From contig NZ_HE610986.1 in assembly GCF_000285535.1 (NCBI RefSeq), forward strand, positions 37,660 through 101,659: 64,000 nucleotides of DNA, read 5' to 3'. The position numbers were made by a program, and so were the translations under genes. Positions within the stretch are counted from its first letter, which is position 1. Every line of letters begins with the position of its first letter. Below are positions 43,171 through 53,194 of the stretch, in pieces. This stretch comes from Bacillus timonensis. Its GTDB lineage: Bacteria; Bacillota; Bacilli; Bacillales; Bacillaceae_L. The notes beneath the pieces are model-generated. The model worked only from the letters and a program-made list of their open reading frames with translations, was not told the DNA's origin and did not search any database.

Positions 43171-44507
43171 TAAAGGATGATTGCTGCAATCCAGCCGAAA
43201 ATGATAAGTGGAATATTATAGTGTAAAAATGTCGGTACACATGTATCCCAAATATGATTATGCTGACCATCCACGTTAAGTCCAGCAGTTGGACCAAGTG
43301 TACTATCAGAAGCTGGTGACCCAGCGTCACCTAAAGCAGCTGCAGTACCTACAATGGCTATAGTAGCCATTGGACTAAATCCAAGTTCTAGACATAATGG
43401 AACAAAAATCGTTGCAATAATTGGAATCGTTGAAAACGATGAACCAATCCCTAATGTAATCAATAGACCAACAATTAACATTATTAATGCAGCAAATGCC
43501 TGATTTCCACTCATTAAGGCTGCCGATTGCTTAACAAGCTCTTCTACATCTCCCGTTGCACTAATAACAGCTGCAAATCCGGATGCTGTGATCATTACAA
43601 AACCTATAAATGCCATCATTTTCATTCCGCCAGTAATCACTTCGTCTGCCTGATTAATTTTCATAGAGCCGCTTACATATAGAACCGCGATACCGGTTAA
43701 GGCCCCAAAAATCATGCCATCTACATCAAACACTTGAGAAAGTGTTAATTGTACACCTAATGTAGCAAGCACAGCAAGAAGAGCAAAAGTAATACTCTTT
43801 TTAGTATAATTTACCTTTGATTCTGACTCATTAGCGCTTTCGATAACTTGATATTGTCTTGATTTCCGATAAGAAATAAAGATGGCGAACAGTAAACCAA
43901 CAATCATACCTGCAGTTGGAATCAACATGGCAACTGGAATATCTCTTTTAGCAACATCTAGCCCACTGTCTAGCATATATTGCTGTAAGAGTCCGTGGAA
44001 GATTTCTCCGAACCCTACAGGAAGTGCAATATATGGTGCTGTTAAACCAAACGTAATAACTGTTGCAATTAATCGTCGATCAATTCCTAACTCGTTAAAC
44101 ACTTTTAATAGTGGTGGAATCAAAATAGGAATAAATGCAATATGAACAGGTACAAGGTTCTGTGATGAAATCGAAATTGCTAAAATAATAAATATGATCA
44201 AAACCTTTGAGTAGGTTTTACGTTTACTGTCCCCTTCCTTCCCTACCATTTTGATGGCGAGGTCCACCATTGCATCTGGTAATCCTGTTTTAGAAATAGC
44301 AACTGCAAAACTACCTAATAGTGCATAACTCAATGCGACTGTAGCATTACCGCCTAGACCTTCTGTAAAAGTGGACACTGTCGTTGTGACATCTAAACCA
44401 CCTGAAAGTCCCCCAACAATTGCACCAATTGCAAGAGCAACTACAACATTTATACGAAATAAACTTAAAATAAGCATGATAAGAACTGCTAAAACAACTG
44501 CGTTCAT
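43170..44507 (-). CDS. yuiF: Na+/H+ antiporter-family or amino-acid transporter, YuiF type
   Basis: 445 residues with about eleven to twelve membrane helices, matching B. subtilis YuiF in length and in its position next to bioY and pepA. Conserved stretches include ISSQNLVPVHIAFIPILIPP, GFGEIFHGLLQQY and GDAGSPASDSTLGPTAGLN. Family members are annotated as Na+/H+ antiporters or amino-acid permeases; I cannot decide which. The ATG at 44507 follows AGGAG. Confidence 0.85.
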   Translation of the reverse strand: MNAVVLAVLIMLILSLFRINVVVALAIGAIVGGLSGGLDVTTTVSTFTEGLGGNATVALSYALLGSFAVAISKTGLPDAMVDLAIKMVGKEGDSKRKTYSKVLIIFIILAISISSQNLVPVHIAFIPILIPPLLKVFNELGIDRRLIATVITFGLTAPYIALPVGFGEIFHGLLQQYMLDSGLDVAKRDIPVAMLIPTAGMIVGLLFAIFISYRKSRQYQVIESANESESKVNYTKKSITFALLAVLATLGVQLTLSQVFDVDGMIFGALTGIAVLYVSGSMKINQADEVITGGMKMMAFIGFVMITASGFAAVISATGDVEELVKQSAALMSGNQAFAALIMLIVGLLITLGIGSSFSTIPIIATIFVPLCLELGFSPMATIAIVGTAAALGDAGSPASDSTLGPTAGLNVDGQHNHIWDTCVPTFLHYNIPLIIFGWIAAIIL

Positions 44508-44660
44508 GATGTAAACTCCTCTTAGTTTGATACTTTTGATACTCTATACTTTAGTTTGTTAAATTGGTAGAGAATTAAAATACCAAACTACAATATCATA
44601 TGTTGTGATTGGTCGTCAATGGAATGTTTTTCACAGAGCGGAAGGGATGTTTCTCATAAA

Positions 44661-44690
44661 AAAGCCTACCAAAAGGTAGACTTTAAAATA
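44661..44690 (-). terminator. terminator of pepA/yuiE
   Basis: On the minus strand AAGTCTACC and GGTAGGCTT arms are followed by T residues. Confidence 0.7.
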
Positions 44691-44692
44691 TA

Positions 44693-46198
44693 TTATTCAT
44701 TTGTTTCTCCAAATCGTTCTACTAGTGTTGCGAGTGTGCGAACCATCACTCCAGTTGCACCGGCAGGGCCTAGATTATGGGAAGAGGTTGTTGTTGCAGT
44801 ACCTGCAATATCAAGGTGTACCCATGGGGTATTTTCCGCAAATTCACCTATGAAGGTACCTGCGAAAATCGCGTGACCATCACGTCCTGGTGAATTGTTC
44901 AAGTCAGCAACCAGGCTTTTACGAACACGCTTCTTATGGTTTTCTGTGATTGGAAGACGCCAAATAGGTTCACCAGCTTCTAAGGATGCTTCTAACACCT
45001 GTTCAAAGAAGAGTTCGTTATTTGTCATAGCACCTGTAATATCATTTCCAAGCGCAACAATCACTCCACCTGTTAATGTTGCTACATCTACTAAATAAGA
45101 AGCACCGTGGAATTTAGCATAGGTAATTCCATCTGCTAAAGCTAGGCGACCCTCTGCGTCTGTGTTTAGGATTTCGATCGTTTTTCCATTCATGGATGTG
45201 ACAACATCATCTGGCTTAAAGGCATCACCACTAATCATATTGTCAGTAGATGGAATTACGGCCACTACATTTTTTTCAGGTCGTAATTCACCAATAATCT
45301 CCATTGCTCCCAAAACAGCAGCCGCACCTCCCATATCGGATTTCATACCAACAATGCCGTCCTTTGGCTTAATAGAATAACCACCTGTATCAAAGGTAAT
45401 TCCTTTCCCTACCAATCCGATGACATCCTCCCAGTCCTCTCTTCCTTGGTATTTAAGGACAATCATTTTAGGTGGTTCAGCAGAACCTTTATTTACAGCC
45501 AATAGAGCCCCCATTCCTAGCTTTTCCATATCCTCTTTTTCTAGAATTTCGACTTCAAATTCGTATTTTTTGCCCAGTTCAGTTGCATAGTTTGCTAAAT
45601 CCGAAGCTGTCAGCATATTTCCTGGAAGATTTACAAGCGTTCTTGCAGAGTTAGTGCCTTGGCCATATGCAAAACCGACAGTTAAACTTGCTTTTACCTC
45701 TTCGGGACTTTCTTCCGTATAAACAACAATTTCTTCAATTTTCTTTTCTGGTTCATTTGACTTTTGCCTATAATCTGCAAATCTATAGGATGAGAGTGCC
45801 AGGGCTTCTCCAAATGCATGGGCGACATCATATGTATTCAGTCCATCTGATTTAAATGAATCTAGTTCAATTGCAAAACTTTCAACTTTCGCTTCAGAGA
45901 TTGTTTTTATAGCTTTTCCAAAAGCTTCTCTAAGTGATTCAAAAGTTTGCTTAATTTCCTTTCCAAGCCCTAAAAAATAAACACGTTTAATAGGAGTTTT
46001 TCCTAATGTATGTAGCTTCGAAACAGTCTGTTGCTTCGTTGAAATATCCCCTTCTTTTAAAAGCTCTGTGATTTGGCCGTCTAACTGTGTATCTAATTCA
46101 TGCGTAAATCCAGTTAGCTTTTGATTTTTAGAAAATATACCAATAAGTAATGCTTCATGCACTTCTTTTAGTTTTACTTCATTTTTAACGGTAAACAT
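44693..46198 (-). CDS. pepA: leucyl aminopeptidase, M17 family
   Basis: 501 residues. The C-terminal catalytic domain carries [16 protein letters not shown] (metal-binding aspartate and the catalytic lysine neighbourhood), [16 protein letters not shown] and [13 protein letters not shown], all M17 landmarks binding two divalent metal ions. The N-terminal 160 residues form the macro-domain-like part. It releases N-terminal residues from peptides in the cytoplasm. It corresponds to B. subtilis yuiE by order. Confidence 0.93.
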   Translation of the reverse strand: MFTVKNEVKLKEVHEALLIGIFSKNQKLTGFTHELDTQLDGQITELLKEGDISTKQQTVSKLHTLGKTPIKRVYFLGLGKEIKQTFESLREAFGKAIKTISEAKVESFAIELDSFKSDGLNTYDVAHAFGEALALSSYRFADYRQKSNEPEKKIEEIVVYTEESPEEVKASLTVGFAYGQGTNSARTLVNLPGNMLTASDLANYATELGKKYEFEVEILEKEDMEKLGMGALLAVNKGSAEPPKMIVLKYQGREDWEDVIGLVGKGITFDTGGYSIKPKDGIVGMKSDMGGAAAVLGAMEIIGELRPEKNVVAVIPSTDNMISGDAFKPDDVVTSMNGKTIEILNTDAEGRLALADGITYAKFHGASYLVDVATLTGGVIVALGNDITGAMTNNELFFEQVLEASLEAGEPIWRLPITENHKKRVRKSLVADLNNSPGRDGHAIFAGTFIGEFAENTPWVHLDIAGTATTTSSHNLGPAGATGVMVRTLATLVERFGETNE

Positions 46199-46438
46199 TT
46201 GCGCAGCACCTCCAACTTATTTTCACCATTTTATTATAAACTTCGAGGCACTAAATTTCATCTAACAATCATCTGATGAAGATTTCTTTTTGCAGGCTTC
46301 TGCAATTTCTTTTATAATACTAACTAAGATGGCACTTTCTTAGCCAAGTTTCAATACTATCATTCTTACTATTCCTAAAGTTACACATACAACTAAATAC
46401 AAAACAGTAGTGGATTTTGACGAGAGGAAGTATTTTAC

Positions 46439-46909
46439 ATGGAGCTTTTTACTAATTTCCCCCTTTGGGCTGCCCTTGCTGCAATTGGATTTGCGCAGTT
46501 TGTAAAAGTCCCCCTGCATTTTATTGTGACAAAAAAAGTGGATTGGTCGCTGATTACAAGCACTGGTGGGATGCCAAGCTCACATTCAGCCGCAGTAACT
46601 GCATTAACTACAGGAATTGCCATTGAGCAAGGATTAGATTCTCCTTTATTCGCTATCTCAACAGTGTTTGCTGTGATTGTCATGTTCGATGCTTCTGGTG
46701 TTCGTAGACATGCAGGTGAACAAGCAACAGTGTTAAATAGACTTGTTGCAGATTTTCAGAAATTTGCGGAAGATGCAAAACTATGGCCAAAACTTGATGA
46801 AGAGAAAAAAAGAAGCGAACTAAAGGAATTATTGGGTCATAAGCCAATCGAAGTATTTTTTGGTGGATTAACCGGAATCTTATTAACACTCTTACTTCAT
46901 ATTCTGTAA
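46439..46909 (+). CDS. yuiD: DUF212 membrane phosphatase-like protein YuiD
   Basis: 156 residues, similar in length to B. subtilis YuiD. It has four hydrophobic segments and the conserved GGMPSSHSAAVTALTTG plus VIVMFDASGVRRHAGEQA. The His and Arg patterns resemble the acid phosphatase/vanadium haloperoxidase superfamily. Substrate unknown. The start ATG at 46439 follows GAGAGGAAG. It is monocistronic. Confidence 0.87.
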   Translation: MELFTNFPLWAALAAIGFAQFVKVPLHFIVTKKVDWSLITSTGGMPSSHSAAVTALTTGIAIEQGLDSPLFAISTVFAVIVMFDASGVRRHAGEQATVLNRLVADFQKFAEDAKLWPKLDEEKKRSELKELLGHKPIEVFFGGLTGILLTLLLHIL

Positions 46910-47369
46910 TAAAAACAGGCTAATTATGAATTAAGTTTGTCGGTTGTGACCTCAGAAGGTCAATATCAAGTTAAATCGCATACGTTTACACAATATAATG
47001 ACACAGAAAAACGCAGAGGTTTAGTATCCTCTGCGTTTTTCTTATCTAACGAAAGTGATTTAACTACTATTCTTTAGTTAATGAGGTAAATCAGCAATAG
47101 TATAATAAGCGGAGATTTTCCAGTTACATGCAGTCTGAAGCTCTTTCTTGGGACATAAGGGGAGTTTTTCCGATTATGCAATGCAAAATCCCCCATTTTG
47201 GAATTTTTCGGGTCAATAGGCAGAATCTCTCCGTTTATTTTTAGCTTTTTTATTACTAATTACGAATTAAGAGGAATTTGTCCGTCTATTAATCAGCCCG
47301 GGTGCACAACCTATCCCCAAACCAATCAGTATGACATTCTTAATCCAAAAAGATCATTCATTAGCACGT
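46910..47369 (+). other. intergenic region with terminator and repeated hairpin motif
   Basis: A plus-strand terminator lies at 47010-47043 (AAAACGCAGAGG with CCTCTGCGTTTT, T run). Beyond it a degenerate 21-base, partly palindromic motif of type TAAGnGGAnTTTTTCCGnTTA recurs near 47106, 47156, 47217 and 47268. There is no gene. Confidence 0.5.
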
Positions 47370-48053
47370 TTAACTTTTCTGTCCTAATATTTGTTGACGG
47401 AAAACCTGCATCGACTTATCCTCATTCATTGCAGCAATTTCTTCTTCAGATATTTTACCGTCACCCATTTTAATTACATACACATCTAGGGTTTTCTTCC
47501 CCCATTTGTTATAAACATCATGAACCGTGTCATAATACAAATCAATTTTATTGCCTTTAATGGCGCCACCTTTGTCAGCCACAACACCATACCCATAATC
47601 AGGGATAAAAAGGATTGTTCCGATTGGAAAGACAGTTAAATCGGCTGCAATTGTAGAATACAGGTCGCGCTTTACTTTTACACCTGAATAGGTAATCCCG
47701 TACGATGGATGATCTGCATCTTTACCTGTTGATTCAACTCCTGCCGTGTATCCAGTTGCGACAACTGTTTTCGTCGGATATTTAGAAAAATCTATAGCTT
47801 CTTCAATCGGTAATGTGCTTTCTACACTAGAAGCCAAAACCACTTTATTTCCATTTATAAGATATAAAAATTTTGATGCCAATTCTACACTTTTAATTGC
47901 CATTGTTTGCGACTTTTCTTTTATATGGTCGCCTAACCAGTTTGTAAGATCTTTCGTCTGCACTCCCGAAAATGATTGGAACGTCGTAAATAGTGCTAAT
48001 GCAAATAAAAAAGTCATTGCACTTCTTCTTAGAATTGTGTTTAAATGAAACAC
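47370..48053 (-). CDS. yuiC: 3D-domain cell-wall protein YuiC
   Basis: 227 residues starting at GTG 48053 behind GAGGAGTGG. An N-terminal signal segment ([13 protein letters not shown]) is followed by a helical spacer. The C-terminal 3D domain includes [58 protein letters not shown]. The aspartates are those of the double-psi barrel active site seen in lytic transglycosylase MltA and stationary-phase Sps/YuiC proteins. It should act on peptidoglycan outside the membrane. Confidence 0.88.
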   Translation of the reverse strand: MFHLNTILRRSAMTFLFALALFTTFQSFSGVQTKDLTNWLGDHIKEKSQTMAIKSVELASKFLYLINGNKVVLASSVESTLPIEEAIDFSKYPTKTVVATGYTAGVESTGKDADHPSYGITYSGVKVKRDLYSTIAADLTVFPIGTILFIPDYGYGVVADKGGAIKGNKIDLYYDTVHDVYNKWGKKTLDVYVIKMGDGKISEEEIAAMNEDKSMQVFRQQILGQKS

Positions 48054-48195
48054 ATTTTTCCACTCCTCTCACGACTCTATTTCTTTCCAATTTGGTTAGA
48101 AAATATTCGTTTAAGGGTGGAAATTAATTCTAAACAAAAAAGAAACATAAGGATTCCCCACGTTTCTTCTTGTACCTTTTTTATGAAATTTTCCC

Positions 48196-48522
48196 CTAAA
48201 ACATTCTGTATCCTTTTTTTCGAAGCAGCTTAATGACCACCCCAGATAATATTGCCCCTGCAAGACCACTTAGTAAAATCGTAATATCGATAGGAGCTAA
48301 CGTCATGATGCTTTCACCTAAAGAGCGAAATGCACTTGCTGGAGAAGTGAAATAATCAAGAAAAGAAACATCTTGAATAATTGCTAAGGCAATTATTGGA
48401 TAAATTACGGCCATGATCCACGACATCCGTAAAAGCATGTTAAGAATAAATCCAATTCCGAAAAATAAAACAAAAAACAATAGCATTGAAATTAATAAAA
48501 TCGGTAAAAAACTGAGTGACAT
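48196..48522 (-). CDS. yuiB: YuiB membrane protein
   Basis: 108 residues with three hydrophobic segments, close to B. subtilis YuiB (105 residues) in length and order. ATG 48522 is supported by AGGAGGTG six bases upstream; the GTG three codons earlier overlaps that site. Function unknown. Confidence 0.82.
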   Translation of the reverse strand: MSLSFLPILLISMLLFFVLFFGIGFILNMLLRMSWIMAVIYPIIALAIIQDVSFLDYFTSPASAFRSLGESIMTLAPIDITILLSGLAGAILSGVVIKLLRKKGYRMF

Positions 48523-48544
48523 GGCATTCACCTCCTAGACACAA

Positions 48545-48725
48545 ATGCGCAAGCGCCTTAATAGCCCCGACAAGCACAAGACGAGCTGGCTAGAAGGTTG
48601 TTCTTATACTTAACCTTCTTGACAGATTGATTGTGACCTAGAGCTGCTCAAAACGTAGCTTTTCGCAAGATACTCACTGAAGCCTATCCAAGGTGAAAAC
48701 TTGCTAGGCGCTTGAGCTGGACGTA
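48545..48725. repeat. intergenic palindromic repeat element
   Basis: The ends pair (GCAAGCGCCT at about 48550 and AGGCGCTTGA at about 48707), and internal hairpins are visible (AGAAGGTTGTTCTT with AACCTTCT; AGCTGCT with TAGCT). Composition is GC-richer than the flanks. It looks like one of the dispersed intergenic repeat families of Bacillaceae. There is no gene. Confidence 0.45.
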
Positions 48726-48832
48726 CAAATCCCTTCCTAGTGTACTAAAGGGGTGTGGCTTGAGTCAATTGATTTTGCTTGCTATACGTGTAAAAAAAGG
48801 AATGCCATTGCAGCATTCCTTTCCATTATTTC

Positions 48833-50059
48833 TTATAAGAATTTTAATTTACCTTTTTTAAGAACAAGTGATGGTCCGCCCACAATCAATAGTGCACGAT
48901 TATCTATTACTTTCTTCATAAATGCTGCTTTTGAACCCCAAATTTTTCTTCCAAAAACAACACCTATTCCATCATGCTCACCAAGTGAACATACAGTTCC
49001 TTTGTTATCAAACGTAAAGGCACTAAGTTCACCTTGGCCACGAACAAGGACGGAAATATTTTTCGCTACCACTGCACCTTGTTGCATTGCGATTTGTGCA
49101 GTTGGAGGGTATGGACGATTAATTTCTTCATTAATGACTAATGAGCTATCTCCAACAAAGAAAATCTCATCATGTCCTGGGGCACGAAGATGTTTATCAA
49201 CCTTCACACGTCCACGCATTGCTTCAAAACCAGAAGCTTCGATTACGCTGTTACCGCGTATACCCGCTGCCCATACAACAGTGCCTGCTTTAATTTCTTC
49301 AGTTACATCGTCTTTCCCTACGATGATTCCTTCTGGTGTACCTTCTTTAATAGCAGTGCCAATCTTGAATTCTACACCTTTTTTCTCTAAGTGGTTAACC
49401 GCATATTCAACTAATTCAGCGTCAAAACCAGGTAGGGCAGTTGGTGCCGCTTCAACACAGATGATTCTTACTTTATTTTGATCAACATCATAGTCACGGC
49501 AAAGCTCAGGTACTCTATTAACAAGTTCTCCTAAGAACTCAATACCAGTAAATCCTGCTCCACCTACAACGATTGTTAATCTTGTATCATCTTTTTCTTC
49601 TTCAGTATTATAAGTTGCAAATTGATACTCAATATGTTCTTTAATTTGACGAGCTGTATTTACATTAGAAATTGAAAATGCATGTTCTTTTAATCCTTTG
49701 ATTCCAAATGTCTCGGATTCTCCGCCCAATGCAACCACTAAATAATCATATTCAATCTGTGAATCGTCTTCTAGGATTACACGCTTACCTTCACGGTCAA
49801 TCTTAACTACAGATCCCTTAACAAATTTTACTTTATGTCCACTAATAACATCTTCAACTTGATAACGTACACGGTCAGCTGGTAAAGTACCCGCAGATGC
49901 TTCGTGTAACCAAGTGGTCTCATAATGATAGTCATTTTTATTAACTAGTGTAATATCAGCTTCATTTACACCTAATGTTTTTTGTAGGTTAACAACGGTT
50001 GTTAATCCACCGTATCCTGCACCTAAAACTACGATTTTTGGCTTTCTCACTTTAATCAC
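48833..50059 (-). CDS. ndh: type II NADH dehydrogenase (NDH-2)
   Basis: About 408 residues. Two Rossmann sites: [18 protein letters not shown] for FAD and [17 protein letters not shown] for [16 protein letters not shown]-like and [12 protein letters not shown] segments complete the NDH-2 pattern. It oxidises NADH and reduces menaquinone at the membrane without pumping protons. It corresponds to B. subtilis yumB by position. Start is GTG 50059, or GTG 50050, since AAAGGTGG precedes both. Confidence 0.9.
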   Translation of the reverse strand: MIKVRKPKIVVLGAGYGGLTTVVNLQKTLGVNEADITLVNKNDYHYETTWLHEASAGTLPADRVRYQVEDVISGHKVKFVKGSVVKIDREGKRVILEDDSQIEYDYLVVALGGESETFGIKGLKEHAFSISNVNTARQIKEHIEYQFATYNTEEEKDDTRLTIVVGGAGFTGIEFLGELVNRVPELCRDYDVDQNKVRIICVEAAPTALPGFDAELVEYAVNHLEKKGVEFKIGTAIKEGTPEGIIVGKDDVTEEIKAGTVVWAAGIRGNSVIEASGFEAMRGRVKVDKHLRAPGHDEIFFVGDSSLVINEEINRPYPPTAQIAMQQGAVVAKNISVLVRGQGELSAFTFDNKGTVCSLGEHDGIGVVFGRKIWGSKAAFMKKVIDNRALLIVGGPSLVLKKGKLKFL

Positions 50060-50142
50060 GCCCACCTTTTCTTTTTTGCATTAAATAAAAATCAATTACT
50101 CCTATTTTCAACTGCAATCTCTGATTTTATTGATAAAATAGT

Positions 50143-50160
50143 TTGTGATATCTTTCACGT
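50143..50160. promoter_or_regulatory. Rex-like operator upstream of ndh
   Basis: TTGTGATATCTTTCACGT matches TTGTGAAATATTTCACAA at most positions (TTGTGA and TTTCAC intact) and lies about 84 bp upstream of the ndh start. Rex senses NAD+/NADH and controls an ndh gene in B. subtilis. Confidence 0.5.
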
Positions 50161-50298
50161 AAGATACCATAGTTGGACAAAAAAATTTACGGAATTTGAC
50201 ATAAAAATGTACAATATAAATATCTACATATCATAATATGCCTTTTACATTGATTTTTCAAGTACTTAAAGGCCCTTTTGAATGTTAATGATATTAAA

Positions 50299-50339
50299 AA
50301 AACAACATTTTTTAACAATTGTTGAAAAAATGTTGTTTT
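50299..50339. repeat. 41-base near-perfect palindrome
   Basis: AAAACAACATTTTTTAACAA pairs with TTGTTGAAAAAATGTTGTTTT with one extra G. It lies between the yutM terminator and the ndh promoter area. It may be a regulator site or a relic of a repeat. Confidence 0.45.
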
Positions 50340-50378
50340 CGCGACAAAAAAGTGCCATATTTTGTATCTTTGGTTTTA

Positions 50379-50412
50379 AAAAAGTTGGGCTCATTATAGT
50401 AGCCCAACTTTT
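50379..50412 (-). terminator. terminator of yutM
   Basis: AAAAGTTGGGCT and AGCCCAACTTTT arms, T run on the minus strand. Confidence 0.8.
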
Positions 50413-50415
50413 GAA

Positions 50416-50781
50416 TTAACAATTCTCAGGTGTTCCTGCTACTTTTGCCGTACGGAAGGATGAACCACATCCGCAAGATGCAATGGCGTTTGGATTATCG
50501 ATGGTAAATCCGCCACCCATGAGGGATTGTTTGAAGTCTATTTTTACACCGTTTAAGATTGGAGCATCTTCTTTATTGATGATAATCTTAATTCCATGTT
50601 GTTCATCTTGTACATCGGCTTCATTTACTTCCTGTTCAAAGCCCATGCCATAAGAAAGTCCACTACAACCGCCACCTTTAACGGCAACACGTAAAAATGC
50701 TCCTTCTTCCTCATTCTGTTTCATCATATCTTTAATTTGAAAAGCAGCTGCTTCGGAAATAGTCAGTACACGCTCAGTCAT
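50416..50781 (-). CDS. yutM: A-type Fe-S cluster carrier (HesB/IscA/ErpA family), YutM
   Basis: 121 residues with the three conserved cysteines of A-type carriers: C39 in KGGGCSGLSYG and C103/C105 in ASCGCGSSF. The protein accepts and passes on Fe-S clusters in the cytoplasm. The ATG at 50781 follows AGGAGG. It matches B. subtilis YutM in length and place; other cysteine proteins of the window (yuzB, yuzD, yutI) are close by. Confidence 0.92.
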   Translation of the reverse strand: MTERVLTISEAAAFQIKDMMKQNEEEGAFLRVAVKGGGCSGLSYGMGFEQEVNEADVQDEQHGIKIIINKEDAPILNGVKIDFKQSLMGGGFTIDNPNAIASCGCGSSFRTAKVAGTPENC

Positions 50782-50982
50782 ATTTGTAACCTCCTTCTTT
50801 TAAGCTTTCAAAATAGGTTATTACTATAAGTATAATGTTTAATTGCATTTGTTACAATCAATCCGTTTTATTCCATTATTTTTATATTTTTAGTATAAAT
50901 TGGTATTCTTTTGTGCACAATAAGAATATCCCCCGTTTTTTTTAGAAACTCTTCATTATTTAATGGAGGGTTTTTTTGTTTA

Positions 50983-51012
50983 CAAAAAAAGCAGGACAAT
51001 ACCTGCTTTTCT
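50983..51012 (-). terminator. terminator of yuzB
   Basis: Minus-strand AAAAGCAGG and CCTGCTTTT arms followed by T residues. Confidence 0.7.
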
Positions 51013-51031
51013 AAATTTATATAAAATTGTA

Positions 51032-51268
51032 TTAGAACATTGGGTTTTCTTCTAAATAGGCATAGATGTTTTCAACTAGCTCTTCAGCTGTTTCACCAGT
51101 AACTACATCCCCATTTACAAGAGCATATAGCGACTCAAAGCATTGGCCACAATAACTTAGACATCCATATTCAATCACATCAAGATTTGGATCCTGTTCA
51201 AGGATTTCCTTTGCTTTTTGTGAGCCACTAGCCAAATTACTAACACAAAATTCAATGATAGGGTTCAC
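51032..51268 (-). CDS. yuzB: YuzB, DUF1450 small cysteine protein
   Basis: 78 residues, the length of B. subtilis YuzB. Cysteines at 8, 36, 40 and 43 ([18 protein letters not shown]) give a C-x27-C-x3-C-x2-C pattern reminiscent of thioredoxin-like [2Fe-2S] ferredoxins. It may bind a metal or cluster, which is inference. It lies divergent from yutJ, a flavoprotein gene. Function not established. Confidence 0.85.
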   Translation of the reverse strand: MNPIIEFCVSNLASGSQKAKEILEQDPNLDVIEYGCLSYCGQCFESLYALVNGDVVTGETAEELVENIYAYLEENPMF

Positions 51269-51466
51269 TGGTTCTTCACCTCACTACAACTACTTATCGT
51301 ACTCTCTTTTTTGCGTCTCGTCAATTTTTAGAATATAAGTTGTTATTTTGTCACAAATTCGCTATACTTTTAGTGACTTTGTCAAGAATAGCAGATATAA
51401 AAATTGCAATAAAAAATAGTGAATACGGTTCAACTATAGAGAGGAACAAAAAGGGGATAAATCATC

Positions 51467-52534
51467 ATGAAAAATCTTGTCATATTAGGTGGTGGGTATG
51501 GTGGAATGCGAATTTTACATCGACTCTTACCTAATCACTTACCCGAAGATATTCAAATTACCTTAATTGACCGTGCGCCTTATCATAGTTTAAAAACTGA
51601 ATTTTACGCGCTTGCAGCAGGAACAATTTCTGATTCGCATGTTCGTGTAACCTTTCCGGAACATCCACGTTTGCATGTGAAATTTGGAGAAATCAAGGGA
51701 ATTGATTTAAATGAAAGACTAGTTCATATCAAGGATCTTGAGTCAATAAAGTATGATGATTTGGTCATTGGTTTGGGGTGTGAGGATAAATATCACAATG
51801 TCCCGGGTGCAAAGGAATTCACCCATAGCATTCAGTCCATTGATAGTGCAAGAGAAACTTATCAAAAACTTAATAATCTTCCTGCTGGAGCTACTGTTTC
51901 CATCGTGGGTGCAGGGCTAAGTGGGGTAGAACTTGCAAGTGAATTGCACGAAAGCAGACCAGATTTACAAATCAAGATATTCGATAGAGGAAACCATATC
52001 CTTTCAGCATTCCCAGAAAAATTAAGTATGTATGTTGAAAACTGGTTTGATAAAAATAATGTTGAAATCATCAATAATTCAAATATTACAAGAGTCGAAG
52101 AAAACGTCCTATTCAATAATGACCAACCTGTTCAAAGTGATGTTGTTGTATGGACAGCTGGTATCCAACCAAACAAAATTGTTCGCGACTTAGATGTTGA
52201 AAAAGATGGAAGTGGTCGTGTTGTCTTAACAAAACAACATAACCTTCCAAATGATGAACATGTATATGTTGTTGGGGATTGTGCAAGCTTGCCACATGCA
52301 CCTAGTGCACAACTTGCAGAAGGCCAGGCAGAACAAATTGTACAGGTACTTCAAAAGCGTTGGAAGGGTGAAGAACCACCAGCCGAGTTTCCTAAGATTA
52401 AACTAAAAGGTGTACTTGGTTCTCTTGGCAAAAAAGAAGGCTTCGGTTTAGTAGCAGAACGTCCACTAACTGGTCGCGTGCCCCGTATGTTAAAGTCCGG
52501 AGTATTATGGATGTACAAGTATCATAATGGATGA
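51467..52534 (+). CDS. yutJ: NADH dehydrogenase-like flavoprotein YutJ
   Basis: 355 residues, the same length as B. subtilis YutJ. FAD site LVILGGGYGGMRILHRL, NADH site VSIVGAGLSGVELASEL, and the second FAD segment HVYVVGDCASLPHAPSAQLAEGQAE. It is shorter at the C-terminus than NDH-2 enzymes and lacks their membrane-binding helices. Substrate or electron acceptor unknown. The ATG at 51467 follows AAAGGGGATA. Confidence 0.9.
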   Translation: MKNLVILGGGYGGMRILHRLLPNHLPEDIQITLIDRAPYHSLKTEFYALAAGTISDSHVRVTFPEHPRLHVKFGEIKGIDLNERLVHIKDLESIKYDDLVIGLGCEDKYHNVPGAKEFTHSIQSIDSARETYQKLNNLPAGATVSIVGAGLSGVELASELHESRPDLQIKIFDRGNHILSAFPEKLSMYVENWFDKNNVEIINNSNITRVEENVLFNNDQPVQSDVVVWTAGIQPNKIVRDLDVEKDGSGRVVLTKQHNLPNDEHVYVVGDCASLPHAPSAQLAEGQAEQIVQVLQKRWKGEEPPAEFPKIKLKGVLGSLGKKEGFGLVAERPLTGRVPRMLKSGVLWMYKYHNG

Positions 52535-52536
52535 GA

Positions 52537-52583
52537 AAAAGAAGCACAGTTGTCTCACTAAAGACTTCCGTGCTTCTTTTTTA
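52537..52583. terminator. bidirectional terminator between yutJ and yuzD
   Basis: AAGAAGCAC and GTGCTTCTT arms with a long loop and six T residues. Confidence 0.65.
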
Positions 52584-52910
52584 ATTTGCTGCTTTGTATC
52601 CGTATTTCTCCATTTCAGCATAAATCGTTTTTAGTTTTGGACTTCCTTCTCCGACAATCGTACCTTCTAGGACCACCACAGGGTAAAACATATCTTCTTC
52701 AATTACACGTGTGGCAAATGTCTTTTTCTTTTCATCCTCAGGTGGGTCAAAAATATCAATATGTGTAATTTCGAAGGGTTGATTTGGAAACTTTCTGCTT
52801 AATGCTGCTTCAAGCCACTCATACGTTTCCTTAGATGAAGGAAGATTCACACAGCTTGGGCAAAGTACTTCTGCACCATACACACAGATTTCGACCTTTT
52901 GCTTTTCCAT
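52581..52910 (-). CDS. yuzD: YuzD, DUF1462 thioredoxin-like protein
   Basis: 109 residues with a CPSC motif at residues 17-20 (GAEVLCPSCVNLPS) and an extra cysteine at 9. The rest has thioredoxin-fold character (PFEITHIDIFDPPEDEKK, then FYPVVVLEGTIVGEG, the latter with the expected cis-proline region). The length equals B. subtilis YuzD. The ATG follows AAGGAGAAC. It may act in redox or Fe-S chemistry next to yutI. Confidence 0.87.
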   Translation of the reverse strand: MEKQKVEICVYGAEVLCPSCVNLPSSKETYEWLEAALSRKFPNQPFEITHIDIFDPPEDEKKKTFATRVIEEDMFYPVVVLEGTIVGEGSPKLKTIYAEMEKYGYKAAN

Positions 52911-53194
52911 CTCATGTTCTCCTTTTCCCTCTAGGCAATTTTGGAATTATTTTGTACTTATCCCTACTTATCCGAAGTGGGATCTCCTCCTGATTAAGTT
53001 TCAATCATTTCTTTTTTCATTGTACTAAAAATCTGGTAAAATAGACACTGAAAGATTTCAATGCATCATCACAGATTTTCTCAATAAGCATATGTAATTA
53101 AAAGTTGGAAAAATGATGCTTTCGGTTTTAATAGATTTTTTCCAGTAAACAGATTATAATAATTATAAAGGTATGAGGAAAGGAGTCAATCGCA

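Noticed and set aside
48753-49481. 242-residue plus-strand frame
   Set aside because: It is fully antisense to ndh, which has clear NDH-2 motifs; Ser/Pro-rich composition and no ribosome binding site mark it as a shadow.
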